Positions 9,550-18,487 of a DNA stretch of 64,000 bases are shown here, piece by piece. The position numbers and the translations under genes were made by a program. The DNA comes from Embleya scabrispora. Lineage in GTDB: Bacteria > Actinomycetota > Actinomycetes > Streptomycetales > Streptomycetaceae. How positions within the stretch are numbered: the stretch's first letter is position 1; each line of letters begins with the position of its first letter. The notes below the pieces were generated by a model, which did not search any database, was not told where the DNA came from, and worked only from the letters and a program-made list of their open reading frames with translations. The stretch covers positions 1,178,001 through 1,242,000 of the forward strand of contig NZ_MWQN01000002.1 of assembly GCF_002024165.1 (NCBI RefSeq). Reading direction: 5' to 3'.

Positions 9550-11676
9550 GTGGGCGATCGGGGCGAGGACACACGGGACGCGGCGACCGAAGGCGGCAAT
9601 CCCGGAAACGGGTTCGCCGACGGGGACGGCCATCGGGCGCGGCCCGGACGCGACTTCGGCGGTGTCGCCCTCGCACCCGCGCCGACGCGCCTGATCCCTC
9701 GACAGATCCCGCCCTCGCATCGCGACTTCGTCAACCGCGACGCCGAACTGCGCGCCCTCGAAGAGGTCCTGGCCACCGGACTGCGCGGCCCGGGCCCCGG
9801 CGTGGTCGCCCTCACCGGTCTGGGCGGCGTCGGCAAGACCGCGCTCGCCGCCCACTGGGCCGCAGGCGCCGCCGGCCGATTTCCCGACGGACAGCTCTAT
9901 GTCGACCTCGGACAGAGCCGGTTCGAGGGCACGATCGACGTCGGCAGCGTGCTCGGCGCGTTCCTGCGCGACCTGGGCGTCGACGAGGCGTACATCCCGC
10001 CCACCCTGGCCGGGCGCGCCGCCACGTTCCGCTCCGCGACCGCCGATCGCCGACTGCTCGTGTTCCTCGACAACGCCCGGCACGCCGCGGAGGTCCGCGC
10101 CCTGCTGCCCGCCTCCGGCATGGTCATCGCCACCAGCCGGACCCGCATCGACGGGCTGATCCTGGACGGCGCCCGCGCGGTGGTCCTGGACCCGCTGAGC
10201 GTCCCGGCCGGGACGTTGCTGATCCGCCGTTGGCTGGGCGACGGCCGCGCGGCGGACGGCGAACTGGCCGAACTGGTCCGGCTGTGCGGGGGGCTCCCGC
10301 TGGCGCTGCGCGCGGTGGGCGCGCGCCTGATCCGGCGCCGGCGGCTGAGCGTGGACCGCGTGCTGACCGAACTCGCCGACGCGGAGCACGGGTTGGACGC
10401 CCTGGCCAACCACGAGGGGGTGCACGTGGAACGGGTCTTCGACGCCGTCTACGACAGCTTCTCGCCGGCGGCCCAACGGCTGTATCGCCTGCTCGCCGCC
10501 CACCCCGGCCCCACCTTCACCCCGGCCCTCGCCGCGGCGGCGACCGGCGAGCCCGACGCCGCCGCACACCTGGACGAACTCGTCGACGCCCACCTGGTCG
10601 AGGAGATCGACCCCGAGGGCACCGGCGAGGAGCGCCACCGCTTCCACGACCTGGCCCGCCTGCACGCCCGGCGGCACGCCCTGCGCGATCCGGAGCCGGA
10701 GCGGGAGGCGGCGCTGCGCCGCATCGTGGCGTATCACCTGGTCGCCGCCGACGCCGCCGACCGTCTCGTGCTCGGCTCCCGGCTCAGGCTCGGCGGCGGT
10801 ACGACCACGGCATCGGCCGGTACGCCCGTCGCTCCGCGGTTCGCCGGGCGCGCCGAGGCGCTGGACTGGCTGGACGCCGAACGCGCCGACCTGCTCGCCG
10901 TGCTGCGGGCGGCGGCGAGCCGGGGATGGCACGACGCGGTGTGGCGCCTGTGCGAGTCGTTGTGGGCGCTGTACCACAGCCGCAAGCACTACGCCGACTG
11001 GATCGAGAGCCACCAACTGGGCATCGTGGCCGCGCAATGGGAGCGCCGACCCGACGCCGAGGTCCGTATGCGCAACCAACTCGCCCGCGCGTTCCACGAG
11101 TTGCGTGACCACGAGCGGGCCGAGACGGAACTGCGGCGGGCCGAGGAGCTGTTGCCGATCGTGTCCGACCCGCGCCTGAGCGGGGTGGTGTGGGAGACCC
11201 AGGGCCTGCTGTACCTCGCCCGGTCGAGTCCCGAGGACGCGGTGCGTGCGTTCACCCGGGCCCGGGAGGCCAATGCCGGCGACGCGCACGGCATCGTGGT
11301 GCAGAGCTACAACCTCGGCCAGGCGCTGCTGGCCGCCGGTCGGCCCGACGAGGCACTGCGGGTGCTGGACGAGGCGCTGGCCACGGCCGAGGCGGCCGGC
11401 GACGAGGCGATGCGGCCGAGGATCGCCATCGTGCGCGGCCGGGTCCTGCACGCGCTGGGTGCCACGGACCGGGCCGTCGCGAGCCTGACCGAGGCGGTGC
11501 GGGCGGCCGCGAGGCTGGGGCAACACGTCAAGGAGGCCCAGGCGTTGGAGGCGTTGGTCGAGGTGGCGGTACACGTGGGCGATGTCGACCTGGAGCACCA
11601 CGGTCGGGCCCGTCTGGGCGTGCTGTACCGCGAACTGGGCGTGCCCGCGCCGGAGGCGGGAAACGATCGGGCCTGA
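9550..11676 (+). CDS. STAND ATPase (NB-ARC type) with TPR repeats
   Basis: A 708-residue signalling ATPase. After a glycine-rich N-terminus, RLIPRQIPPSHRDFVNRDAE leads into the P-loop GLGGVGKT at residues 90-97. Walker B is near RLLVFLDNAR and the NB-ARC GLPLAL motif follows (LCGGLPLALRAVG). The C-terminal half has alpha-helical TPR-like repeats (ALLAAGRPDEALRVLDEALA). It resembles the AfsR-family regulators without their N-terminal SARP DNA-binding domain. I chose GTG 9550 because a GGAGGAG at 9536-9542 lies 7 bases upstream. An ATG at 9469 would add non-coding-looking sequence. The signal it senses is unknown. Confidence 0.87.
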   Translation: MGDRGEDTRDAATEGGNPGNGFADGDGHRARPGRDFGGVALAPAPTRLIPRQIPPSHRDFVNRDAELRALEEVLATGLRGPGPGVVALTGLGGVGKTALAAHWAAGAAGRFPDGQLYVDLGQSRFEGTIDVGSVLGAFLRDLGVDEAYIPPTLAGRAATFRSATADRRLLVFLDNARHAAEVRALLPASGMVIATSRTRIDGLILDGARAVVLDPLSVPAGTLLIRRWLGDGRAADGELAELVRLCGGLPLALRAVGARLIRRRRLSVDRVLTELADAEHGLDALANHEGVHVERVFDAVYDSFSPAAQRLYRLLAAHPGPTFTPALAAAATGEPDAAAHLDELVDAHLVEEIDPEGTGEERHRFHDLARLHARRHALRDPEPEREAALRRIVAYHLVAADAADRLVLGSRLRLGGGTTTASAGTPVAPRFAGRAEALDWLDAERADLLAVLRAAASRGWHDAVWRLCESLWALYHSRKHYADWIESHQLGIVAAQWERRPDAEVRMRNQLARAFHELRDHERAETELRRAEELLPIVSDPRLSGVVWETQGLLYLARSSPEDAVRAFTRAREANAGDAHGIVVQSYNLGQALLAAGRPDEALRVLDEALATAEAAGDEAMRPRIAIVRGRVLHALGATDRAVASLTEAVRAAARLGQHVKEAQALEALVEVAVHVGDVDLEHHGRARLGVLYRELGVPAPEAGNDRA

Positions 11677-11775
11677 GCGCCGGGTCGGGCCGGAGCGGCG
11701 ACCGCACCGGATCCGGGCTTCGAACCGCCGTGCCCCGAACCGCCGCGCCCCGAACCGCCGCCGCAGCGATGCCGA

Positions 11776-13509
11776 TCAGCCCCGGCGCGGCCCCGGTCCC
11801 GGCCCCCGGGAGTCCGTGGTGAACGCGACCGCCACCTCCCGCTCGCCCGTGCGAATCCGGATGCCGTCGCCCAGCGTCGCGGGACGGCCGCCGGCCATCG
11901 CCCACAGGTGCAGCGCGCAGCCGAGCACCACGGGGTCCAGCTCCGGCCGGTTCGTTCCCCACGTGCGCACGGCGGACGCCTCCAGCAGGATCCCGCCGCG
12001 CAGGCGCACCAGATGCCGGCCCTCGTCCAGTGCGGCCACCGCCACACTCAGCCCCGGCAGTTCGCCCGCCGTCTCGGCCGCCCACGCGGGCGCGGCCGGT
12101 TCCGCGAACGGGTCCGTGCGTACCACCACCTCCGCGCCGGCCCGGTGCCGCAGGTCCACCTCGTCGGCGGTCACCGCGTAGAAGCCCCGCGCCTCCTCGT
12201 GCCCGGGCAGCACCGGGAACCGCCGGACCGTCACCGTCGCCACCGCCGCTCGCGCCGAAGCGGTCGCCTCGTCCATCACCACCGAACCCGTCACATCCCA
12301 CCGGGTGGGGCCGGGGCCGAACTCCGGGCGCGGATCGGCGACGGGCCGTACGACCGGCTCCTCGGCGGAGGCCGGCAGGCCGAGCTGCGCGTAGAGCAAA
12401 TCCCGCAGCAGGCGCGGCGATTCGTCGACCGCCCCCAACGAGCGCGCGGTGATCGGGAGCAGCGCCCCCGGCTTGTGCTCCTCGGCGGTCCGCAGCAGCT
12501 GCGCGTACAGATCCCCGTCGGGATCCAGCCGGGGCGCCTCCCGGGCGAACGCGGCCGTGGGCGAGGCCGGATCGACCTCCCCCTCCCCGGTCGCCGCGAG
12601 CAGCGTCACCCGGTCCAGGCCCGCGCCGTAGAACGAGACCGAACCGTGGTCGCCGACCACCCAGTCGGCGGCGATCAGCGCGGCCTGCCAGCCCCGTTCC
12701 GGCGGCACGATCAGCAACCCGGCGTCCAGCGCGTCGGCCAGGAGCCGGTCCCGCACGTTGAACGGCCCGTGATAGTTCCACACGTTCGGATGCAGCACCA
12801 CCGCCACCACGAACTCGTCCGCCGGCAACTCGCCGATCAGCCGCAGCGGCAGGTCCGGATGCCGACCCAGCAGCGAATGTTCGCTCCAGGTCGAGCTGAC
12901 CACGACCAGCCGCCGGCCGTGCAACGCGCCGAACGGCTGCCGGTAGCGGCGCCGCCGGGACAGGCTGAGCACGATTCGGGAGAAGCACGGATCGCCGATC
13001 ACCACCGAGACCGGCAGTGCCTCGGGGCACGTGCGGGCGAGCAAGTCCCACTGCTCCTCGTGGGACAACCCGATCGCGGCCGGGAACACCCGCCCGTCGT
13101 GGGTCAACTCCCGCCGGGACAAACCCGCCGGCGACTCGCCGTCCCCCGTCGAGGCCGGCACCAGGCGGTTGTACCCGGCCCCGTGCGGCATCACCACCAG
13201 CGGCGCGTCCACGTGCCGCATGTCCGCGTGGACCGCCGCCGCCACCGCGAGATCGAAGCGGCGACTCGTCGCCTCGGCCCAGGACAACACCCGCACACCG
13301 AGCGAACCCAGGTATTCCGGCAGTCCGTCGGCGAACGCCGAGCCGGGGTTGATGGTGAACGACACCTGGATGCCGTGCTCGGGACGCAGCAGGGGAAGCA
13401 CATCGAGCAGACGCGTGGCCGAGGTGAGCGTGCGGACGACGGCGAGCACTTCGAAGTCGGTCCGCAGGGTGCCCCAGCGGGAACCCTCGGGGCTATCGGA
13501 TACCAGCAA
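11776..13509 (-). CDS. CDP-glycerol glycerophosphotransferase-like protein
   Basis: A 577-residue protein, convergent with the STAND ATPase. The N-terminal half looks like a GT-B fold (WGTLRTDFEVLAVVRTLTSA, LLPLLRPEHGIQVSFT). DWVVGDHGSVSFYGAGLDR resembles the nucleotide-binding segment of TagF-type polymerases that transfer glycerol phosphate from CDP-glycerol. The first available start after an in-frame stop is TTG 13509, with GGAG 6 bases upstream. The last 200 residues are beta-rich and unrecognised. A wall teichoic acid role is family knowledge only. Many actinomycete homologues are uncharacterised. Confidence 0.65.
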   Translation of the reverse strand: MLVSDSPEGSRWGTLRTDFEVLAVVRTLTSATRLLDVLPLLRPEHGIQVSFTINPGSAFADGLPEYLGSLGVRVLSWAEATSRRFDLAVAAAVHADMRHVDAPLVVMPHGAGYNRLVPASTGDGESPAGLSRRELTHDGRVFPAAIGLSHEEQWDLLARTCPEALPVSVVIGDPCFSRIVLSLSRRRRYRQPFGALHGRRLVVVSSTWSEHSLLGRHPDLPLRLIGELPADEFVVAVVLHPNVWNYHGPFNVRDRLLADALDAGLLIVPPERGWQAALIAADWVVGDHGSVSFYGAGLDRVTLLAATGEGEVDPASPTAAFAREAPRLDPDGDLYAQLLRTAEEHKPGALLPITARSLGAVDESPRLLRDLLYAQLGLPASAEEPVVRPVADPRPEFGPGPTRWDVTGSVVMDEATASARAAVATVTVRRFPVLPGHEEARGFYAVTADEVDLRHRAGAEVVVRTDPFAEPAAPAWAAETAGELPGLSVAVAALDEGRHLVRLRGGILLEASAVRTWGTNRPELDPVVLGCALHLWAMAGGRPATLGDGIRIRTGEREVAVAFTTDSRGPGPGPRRG

Positions 13510-13935
13510 AGGTCACTCCGGGCGACGACGCGCGTGAAGACGGGTGATCACGATGCTAACCAAGTCCGCCGCGCCCCCGGCTCACCGGACCCCGCCACGC
13601 CGAGCCGGCCCGCCCCGGCGGCCGGGTATCGGTGGCTCCGAGCCGGGTTCGGTCGCGGGGGCCTCGCCGGAAGGCGCGGGTGCCCTTCGGCACGCGAGCG
13701 AGGTGAACCTCCGGCGGAGCGGCCGGATTTCCTGCGCGGGGGAGCGCCGGACGGCCCGGCGCGTCGGCGGCACTCGTGGCGCCGTCGGGCGCCCGGTGAC
13801 GCGCAGGAGTCCGGCGGGAACGACCTTTCCCAAACAGGGATCTCTCAGGCAATGCGCCGTGTACCGTTGCTTCCCGATCGACTGCGTACGGCGTGTCATC
13901 GAGCAATGACACTGGGTGATCAGGGGGTTGGGGAC
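13510..13935. promoter_or_regulatory. Divergent gap with 7-bp palindrome
   Basis: This 426-base gap separates the glycerophosphotransferase-like gene from the secreted metalloprotease. The only clear structure is GTGTCAT (13893-13899), a 6-base loop, ATGACAC (13906-13912), which ends 23 bases before the GTG start at 13936. It could be an operator or an RNA hairpin in the leader. The rest shows nothing I can support. Confidence 0.4.
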
Positions 13936-15171
13936 GTGAAGACTTCGGGTGCGCGCCGGGTCACATGGGCCGGCGGATTCGCCGCGGTGGCGCTGATCGT
14001 GGCCGGACTGCCGCTGTCCGGTTCGGCGTTCGGCGATCAGGACGGCTCGCCGCCGCCGACCGCGCGGTCCCGGACGGGAGGCGAAACACCCGATCCGGCA
14101 CCACCGCCGCCGGGCTCGGCCCGGATCCGGGCCGCCGGCGCCGGTTCCGGGTCCGTGTCCGGGCCGGGCTGGGCGTCGGGCGGAGCCACCCGGCTGCTCG
14201 CCGACGGGTACGTGATCCGGTTCCTCGACCGCAGGGCCGCCGAGTGGTTGGGCCCCTATGTCCGGGCGTCGGCGGCCGAGTTGGCCCGGATCACCGGCCT
14301 GTCGATCTCCGTCGATCCCGAACCGGCGGGCTACGCCTATCCCCGGAGCAGGGGCGAGATCGTGGTCGGCGCGCTGGCCGGCCCGTGCGTGGTGCCCGCC
14401 GACGGCGGCGCGTGGCGGGCGGTCACGGACGGTTCGGGTACTCCGGGCTGGAGTTGCGGGTTCCACGCGCGCGGCGTGCCGGACACGGTGACCGGCGGGC
14501 ACGCGTATATCGACACGTCCTTCTTCACCGCCGAGGGCAAGCCGATCGCCCGCCTCGGCGAGGCCGGGATGCGCAACCACATCAGCCACGAACTGGGTCA
14601 CACCCTGGGCCTGGGACACGCGGACGACGCGCCCGGGGGCTGCGTCCGGGGCGCCGACTCGGGCGAGGCGCCGGTGATGTGCACGGTGTCCAACGGCTAC
14701 CAGGACTCCCGGGCCGGCCAGTACGTCCAGCAGTTCGACGTCCAGGGCCTGCGGGCGCTCGCCGAGGCCGGCGGCGCGCCGGTGCCGCCGCAGGGGAGGG
14801 TGACCGGGCTCGGCGGCCGATGCCTCGGCGTGGCGGGCGGGCGGCCCGCGAACGGCACGCCGATCCGGCTCCGCGACTGCGACGGGGGTGTGGGGCAGTC
14901 CTGGATCGTGGAGAAGGACGGCACGCTGCGCGCGATGGGGAAATGCCTTGACGACCTGGGCAACGGTGCCGCCGACGGCAACGGGATCGACCTGTTCGAC
15001 TGCAACGGCACGGCCGCCCAGAAGTGGGCGGTCGACGCGCGCGGACGCCTGGTCCACCTCGCGAGCGGCAAGGCCCTGGACCTCGCCGCCGCCGGCTCCA
15101 CCGACGACGGGGCGGTGGTCCTGAACACCCCGGGACGGGGCCGGGGGCAACTCTGGACCGTGCCGAAGTAG
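13936..15171 (+). CDS. Secreted metzincin-like protease with ricin-type lectin domain
   Basis: A 411-residue exported protein. A basic start and hydrophobic stretch (FAAVALIVAGLPLSGSAFG) form a signal peptide, followed by a proline-rich linker. The catalytic domain has the zinc site HELGHTLGLGH at residues 218-228 and a methionine turn at Met248 (APVMCT), the pair that defines metzincins. Residues 285 to the end form a beta-trefoil with QSWIVEKDG and QKWAVDARG repeats, the QxW signature of carbohydrate-binding ricin B domains. GTG 13936 has GGGGG upstream, and an ATG at 13906 is possible. It likely cleaves extracellular protein while bound to glycans. Confidence 0.88.
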   Translation: MKTSGARRVTWAGGFAAVALIVAGLPLSGSAFGDQDGSPPPTARSRTGGETPDPAPPPPGSARIRAAGAGSGSVSGPGWASGGATRLLADGYVIRFLDRRAAEWLGPYVRASAAELARITGLSISVDPEPAGYAYPRSRGEIVVGALAGPCVVPADGGAWRAVTDGSGTPGWSCGFHARGVPDTVTGGHAYIDTSFFTAEGKPIARLGEAGMRNHISHELGHTLGLGHADDAPGGCVRGADSGEAPVMCTVSNGYQDSRAGQYVQQFDVQGLRALAEAGGAPVPPQGRVTGLGGRCLGVAGGRPANGTPIRLRDCDGGVGQSWIVEKDGTLRAMGKCLDDLGNGAADGNGIDLFDCNGTAAQKWAVDARGRLVHLASGKALDLAAAGSTDDGAVVLNTPGRGRGQLWTVPK

Positions 15172-15290
15172 CCGCCGCCGGGCGCGTTGCTCACGTGTGA
15201 CCTGGATCTCCGGGGGATCCCGATGAGTTCGCGGTGGCCCTGCGGTCCTATCCTCGACGACATCGGAACGATCGCGTGAGGGATACGGAC

Positions 15291-15506
15291 ATGAGTGACA
15301 AGCCGAAGGGCCCGGCGACCTATTTCCCCTCGATCGAGAAGAAGTACGGTCGGCCCATCGAGGAGTGGCTGGACCTGGTCCGCTCCTCGCCGCTGACCAA
15401 GCACATGGAACTGGTGTCCTGGCTCAAGACCGAGCACGGCCTGGGCCACGGCCACGCCAACGCACTGGTCGCCCACGTGCGCGCCGAGCAGCCGGCCGCC
15501 GGGTAG
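15291..15506 (+). CDS. DUF4287 small protein
   Basis: A 71-residue soluble protein, MSDKPKGPATYFPSIEKKYG, with HMELVSWLKTEHGLGHGHAN and a short tail. This matches the compact DUF4287 family, whose members occur alone or fused to DUF5655 modules and have no assigned biochemical role. The ATG at 15291 follows GTGAGGGATACGGAC. TATCCT near 15248 could be a -10 element. It ends close to the convergent XRE-cupin gene. Confidence 0.85.
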   Translation: MSDKPKGPATYFPSIEKKYGRPIEEWLDLVRSSPLTKHMELVSWLKTEHGLGHGHANALVAHVRAEQPAAG

Positions 15507-15528
15507 GCGTCGATCCTCGCGACGGGGG

Positions 15529-16131
15529 TCAGGCGCTCCCCGGCGGCGGCGGCGTGGTGGGGCGGGCGCGCAGGTGGGCCCGCTCGCCCTGGGTGCCGAA
15601 CAGGCTGAGGAATTCCACCGGTCGGGCGTCGACCGCGTCGAACCAGTGCGGCACGCGGGTGTCGAACTCGGCCGCCTCGCCGGGCGCGAGGACCAGATCC
15701 CGCTCGCCCAGGATCAGCCGCAACCGCCCGTTGAGCACGTACAGCCACTCGTAGCCCTCGTGGGTCCGCGGGTCGGGCTCCCCGCGCAGGCCGCCGGCGG
15801 CGATGACCAGTTTGTACGCCTGGATGCCGCCCGCCCGACGGGTCAGCGGCACCATGGTCATGCCGAAGCGGGTGATCGGACGCAGATGGATGCGCGGGTC
15901 GCCGGTCGGCGGGGCGTCGACGAGTTCGTCGAGGGTGACCCCGTGTGCCCGGGCCAGGGGCAGCAGCAGTTCGAGGTTGGGGCGGCGGGAGCCGGATTCC
16001 AGGCGGGACAGCGTGCTCACCGAGATGCCGGTGGCCGCCGCCAGGTCACCCAGGGTGATCTGACGGTCGCGCCGCAATGCCCGCAGGCGTGGGCCGACGG
16101 CGGTGAGGATTGAGTCGAGATCGTCGTCCAT
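15529..16131 (-). CDS. XRE-cupin regulator (paralogue 1)
   Basis: A 200-residue regulator. The HTH lies at about residues 15-70, with recognition helix GISVSTLSRLESGSRRPN, then the cupin (THEGYEWLYVLNGRLRLILG, GEAAEFDTRVPHWF). It is divergent from the thioredoxin reductase-like gene. A TTGCC/GGCAA/TTGCC palindrome cluster lies 11 bases from its start. A protein of exactly the same length and very similar sequence is encoded at 58512-59114, next to an MFS exporter. ATG 16131 is chosen because the upstream extension runs through the operator. It is likely an autorepressor and a regulator of the neighbouring oxidoreductase. Confidence 0.9.
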   Translation of the reverse strand: MDDDLDSILTAVGPRLRALRRDRQITLGDLAAATGISVSTLSRLESGSRRPNLELLLPLARAHGVTLDELVDAPPTGDPRIHLRPITRFGMTMVPLTRRAGGIQAYKLVIAAGGLRGEPDPRTHEGYEWLYVLNGRLRLILGERDLVLAPGEAAEFDTRVPHWFDAVDARPVEFLSLFGTQGERAHLRARPTTPPPPGSA

Positions 16132-16141
16132 ACCGTCGAGT

Positions 16142-16167
16142 TTGCCATATCGGCAAGTAACGTTGCC
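16142..16167. promoter_or_regulatory. Candidate XRE-cupin operator TTGCC-N5-GGCAA-N6-TTGCC
   Basis: TTGCC (16142-16146), GGCAA (16152-16156) and TTGCC (16163-16167) form two overlapping inverted repeats in the 80-base gap between divergent genes. The GGCAA-N6-TTGCC half recurs at 59145-59160, in front of the paralogous regulator. Sharing of the same element by two paralogous regulators is the evidence for a binding site. Confidence 0.65.
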
Positions 16168-16211
16168 AGGATCGAAGATGCGTCGCAAGGTCGTGGGCGG
16201 AGGTGGTCACG

Positions 16212-17231
16212 ATGACCGATCGGCTGATGGACGGCTATGACGTGGTGGTGATCGGTGGCGGTGCCGCCGGACTGAACGGGGCGCTGATGCTGGCCCGGGC
16301 GCGCCGCTCGGTGGTGGTGATCGACGCGGGCGCGCCCCGCAACGCCCCGGCCGATGGGGTGCACGGATTGCTGGCCCGGGAGGGCATGCCGCCGGCCGAA
16401 CTGGTCGAGCGGGGCCGAGCGGAGGTGCGCGGATACGGGGGCCACGTGGTGACCGGCGAGGTGGACGCGGTGGCCCGGGAGGCCGACGGGTTCACGGTGG
16501 CGCTGGCCGACGGGCGTACCGTGCGGGCCCGGCGGCTCCTGGTGACCACCGGGCTGGTGGACGAGCTGCCCGAGGTCGCCGGGCTGCGCGAGCGGTGGGG
16601 GCGGGACGTGCTGCACTGTCCGTACTGCCACGGCTGGGAGGTGCGCGACGGGGCGATCGGCGTGCTGGCGAGCGGGCCGCTGTCGATGCACCAGGTGTTG
16701 CTGTTCCGGCAGTGGAGCGACGACATCACCTTCTTCTCGCACACCACGGCGCCGCCGACGGAGGAGGAGGCCGAGCAGTTGGCGGCCCGGGGGATCCGGG
16801 TGGTGGCCGGCGAGGTGGCGTCGGTGGAGGTCGTCGACGACCGACTGGCGGGTGTGCGGCTCGCGGACGGGACGCTGATCGAGCGCGACGCGCTGGCGGT
16901 GGCCACGCGCATGGTGGCGCGCGCCGACTTCCTGGCCGGCCTCGGCCTGCGGGTGACCGCGCATCCCTCGGGGGCGGGCGAGTACGTCCCCGCCGACCCG
17001 ACCGGACGCAGCGAGGTGCCCGGGGTCTGGGTCGCGGGCAACGTCACCGACCTGATGGCCCAGGTCGGCGCCGCGGCGGCCGGGGGCGCGGCGGCGGGTG
17101 CGCAGATCAACGCCGACCTGGTCGCCGAGGACACCCGGCGCGCGGTGGCGGCGTACCGGGACGTGTTCTCGGCCGCGAGCGAGGCGCGCGTGTGCGAAGA
17201 GGTGCTGGGGGAGCGGCGGCACGGCCTGTGA
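16212..17231 (+). CDS. Thioredoxin reductase-like FAD/NAD(P) oxidoreductase
   Basis: A 339-residue flavoprotein. The FAD-binding GGGAAGLNGALMLARARRS lies at the N-terminus, the redox-active CPYCHGWEV in the middle, and the second FAD motif near the C-terminus (VPGVWVAGNVTDLMAQVGAA). The CxxC motif identifies the low-molecular-weight thioredoxin reductase fold. The NADPH domain has a weakened motif (GVLASGPLSMHQ instead of GGGDSA), so the electron donor may differ, as in ferredoxin- or bacilliredoxin-type relatives. ATG 16212 has GGAGG 8 bases upstream. It is probably controlled by the divergent XRE-cupin protein. Confidence 0.88.
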   Translation: MTDRLMDGYDVVVIGGGAAGLNGALMLARARRSVVVIDAGAPRNAPADGVHGLLAREGMPPAELVERGRAEVRGYGGHVVTGEVDAVAREADGFTVALADGRTVRARRLLVTTGLVDELPEVAGLRERWGRDVLHCPYCHGWEVRDGAIGVLASGPLSMHQVLLFRQWSDDITFFSHTTAPPTEEEAEQLAARGIRVVAGEVASVEVVDDRLAGVRLADGTLIERDALAVATRMVARADFLAGLGLRVTAHPSGAGEYVPADPTGRSEVPGVWVAGNVTDLMAQVGAAAAGGAAAGAQINADLVAEDTRRAVAAYRDVFSAASEARVCEEVLGERRHGL

Positions 17232-17347
17232 GGGCCGGCGGCGTCGGTTCCCGCCCCTGACGAACCAGACATCGGCCCGGCGTGTGCCGGTCAGGCGTGT
17301 CGAGTCCGGCTCGCGCCGGTCCGGGGCGTGAGTCCGGCGCGTGCCGG

Positions 17348-18304
17348 TCAGGGGCGTCGGTCCGGTGATTCCCGAGGTGTCGGGTCGGTGCCCCAACTGG
17401 CCAGCAGGCGCAGGTTCTCCGCAGCGATCGGGTCGACCGGGACGTGATGGATCGTCAGACACTGTTCGGGGTCGTCGGGCAGACGCAGTGTCTCGAACGG
17501 CAAGGTCAGCTCGCCGACCACGGGGTGGTGCAGACGCCGGCTGCCGTGGCTCTGCTCCCGGACGTCGTGCCGGGCCCACAACCGGCGGAACTCCACGCTC
17601 CCGGACGAGAGTTCCGCCACCAGCGCGGTCAGCCGAGGGTCGTCGGGATAGCAGCCGGCGTCCAGGCGCAGGGTGCCGACGACGTCCACCGCCTTCGACT
17701 CCCAGTCCACGAACAGGCGGCGGTACCCGGGATTCAGGAAGACCAGCCGACCCCAGTTGCGCTCCCGGTCCGAAAGCCCGTCCCAGTCGCCGAACAGGGC
17801 TGCCGCCGGGCGATTCCAGGCGAGGATGTCCAGGCGCCGACCGGTGACGTACGCGGGCATCGTGTCCATGGCGGTCAGCAGTGCCCGCAGGCCCGGACGC
17901 ACCTGTTGGCGCTGCGACGCGGTGTAGCGCCGGTGCGGCTGGTGCCGGCACTTGGACAGGTGGGTCAGGTGGGCGTGCTCGGTGTCGGTCAGCCGCAGCG
18001 CCCGGGCGATGGCGTCGATCACCTCGGTCGACACGTTGTGGCCCTTGCCCTGTTCGAGCCGGGTCAGGTAGGCGACCGACACGCCGGCCAACCGGGCCAA
18101 CTCCTCGCGGCGCAGCCCCGGTACGCGCCGGTGCCGCCCGGACACCGGCAGCCCGACGTCCGCCGGGCCCAGCCGGGCGCGCCGGGTGCGCAGGAACTCG
18201 CCGATCCCGTCGCGCGGATCGATCGACCGCGCGCCGCCGGGGCGCGCGGCCTCGTCCGTACCGATGCGATCGTCGACGCCCTTCGTGCCGTTCATGTCGT
18301 TCAT
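17348..18304 (-). CDS. XRE regulator with MmyB-type ligand-binding domain
   Basis: A 318-residue protein. The N-terminal HTH (GLRREELARLAGVSVAYLTR) is followed by a C-terminal PAS-like domain with the family landmarks DILAWNRPAAALFGDW, NWGRLVFLNPGYRRLFVDWE and LTIHHVPVDP. The MmyB type is named after the methylenomycin regulator and binds a small ligand in the C-terminal domain. ATG 18304 gives MNDMNGTKGVDDR. It is divergent from the Old Yellow Enzyme homologue at 18488, a common arrangement in which the regulator controls a redox enzyme. Confidence 0.9.
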   Translation of the reverse strand: MNDMNGTKGVDDRIGTDEAARPGGARSIDPRDGIGEFLRTRRARLGPADVGLPVSGRHRRVPGLRREELARLAGVSVAYLTRLEQGKGHNVSTEVIDAIARALRLTDTEHAHLTHLSKCRHQPHRRYTASQRQQVRPGLRALLTAMDTMPAYVTGRRLDILAWNRPAAALFGDWDGLSDRERNWGRLVFLNPGYRRLFVDWESKAVDVVGTLRLDAGCYPDDPRLTALVAELSSGSVEFRRLWARHDVREQSHGSRRLHHPVVGELTLPFETLRLPDDPEQCLTIHHVPVDPIAAENLRLLASWGTDPTPRESPDRRP

Positions 18305-18487
18305 TGTCCACGGCCGGGCGGGCGAGCGCGGGCGCCGAGACTGACCCTGGCAGGAGTAGGAACGGCGGTCCTGAGCAGAACGGAGGTCTGGAAGCGCGGG
18401 CCCGAGGCGGGCAGGGTCGGGTGCAGGTACATGCACACGACCGCTGCGCCTACCGCTTCCCGCTTCCGCTTCCGGTGAAGGAGCCCC

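Noticed and set aside
11908-15171. Single giant forward frame of 1087 codons
   Set aside because: It covers the antisense of the glycerophosphotransferase-like gene. Only the part from 13936 has a signal peptide and recognisable domains.
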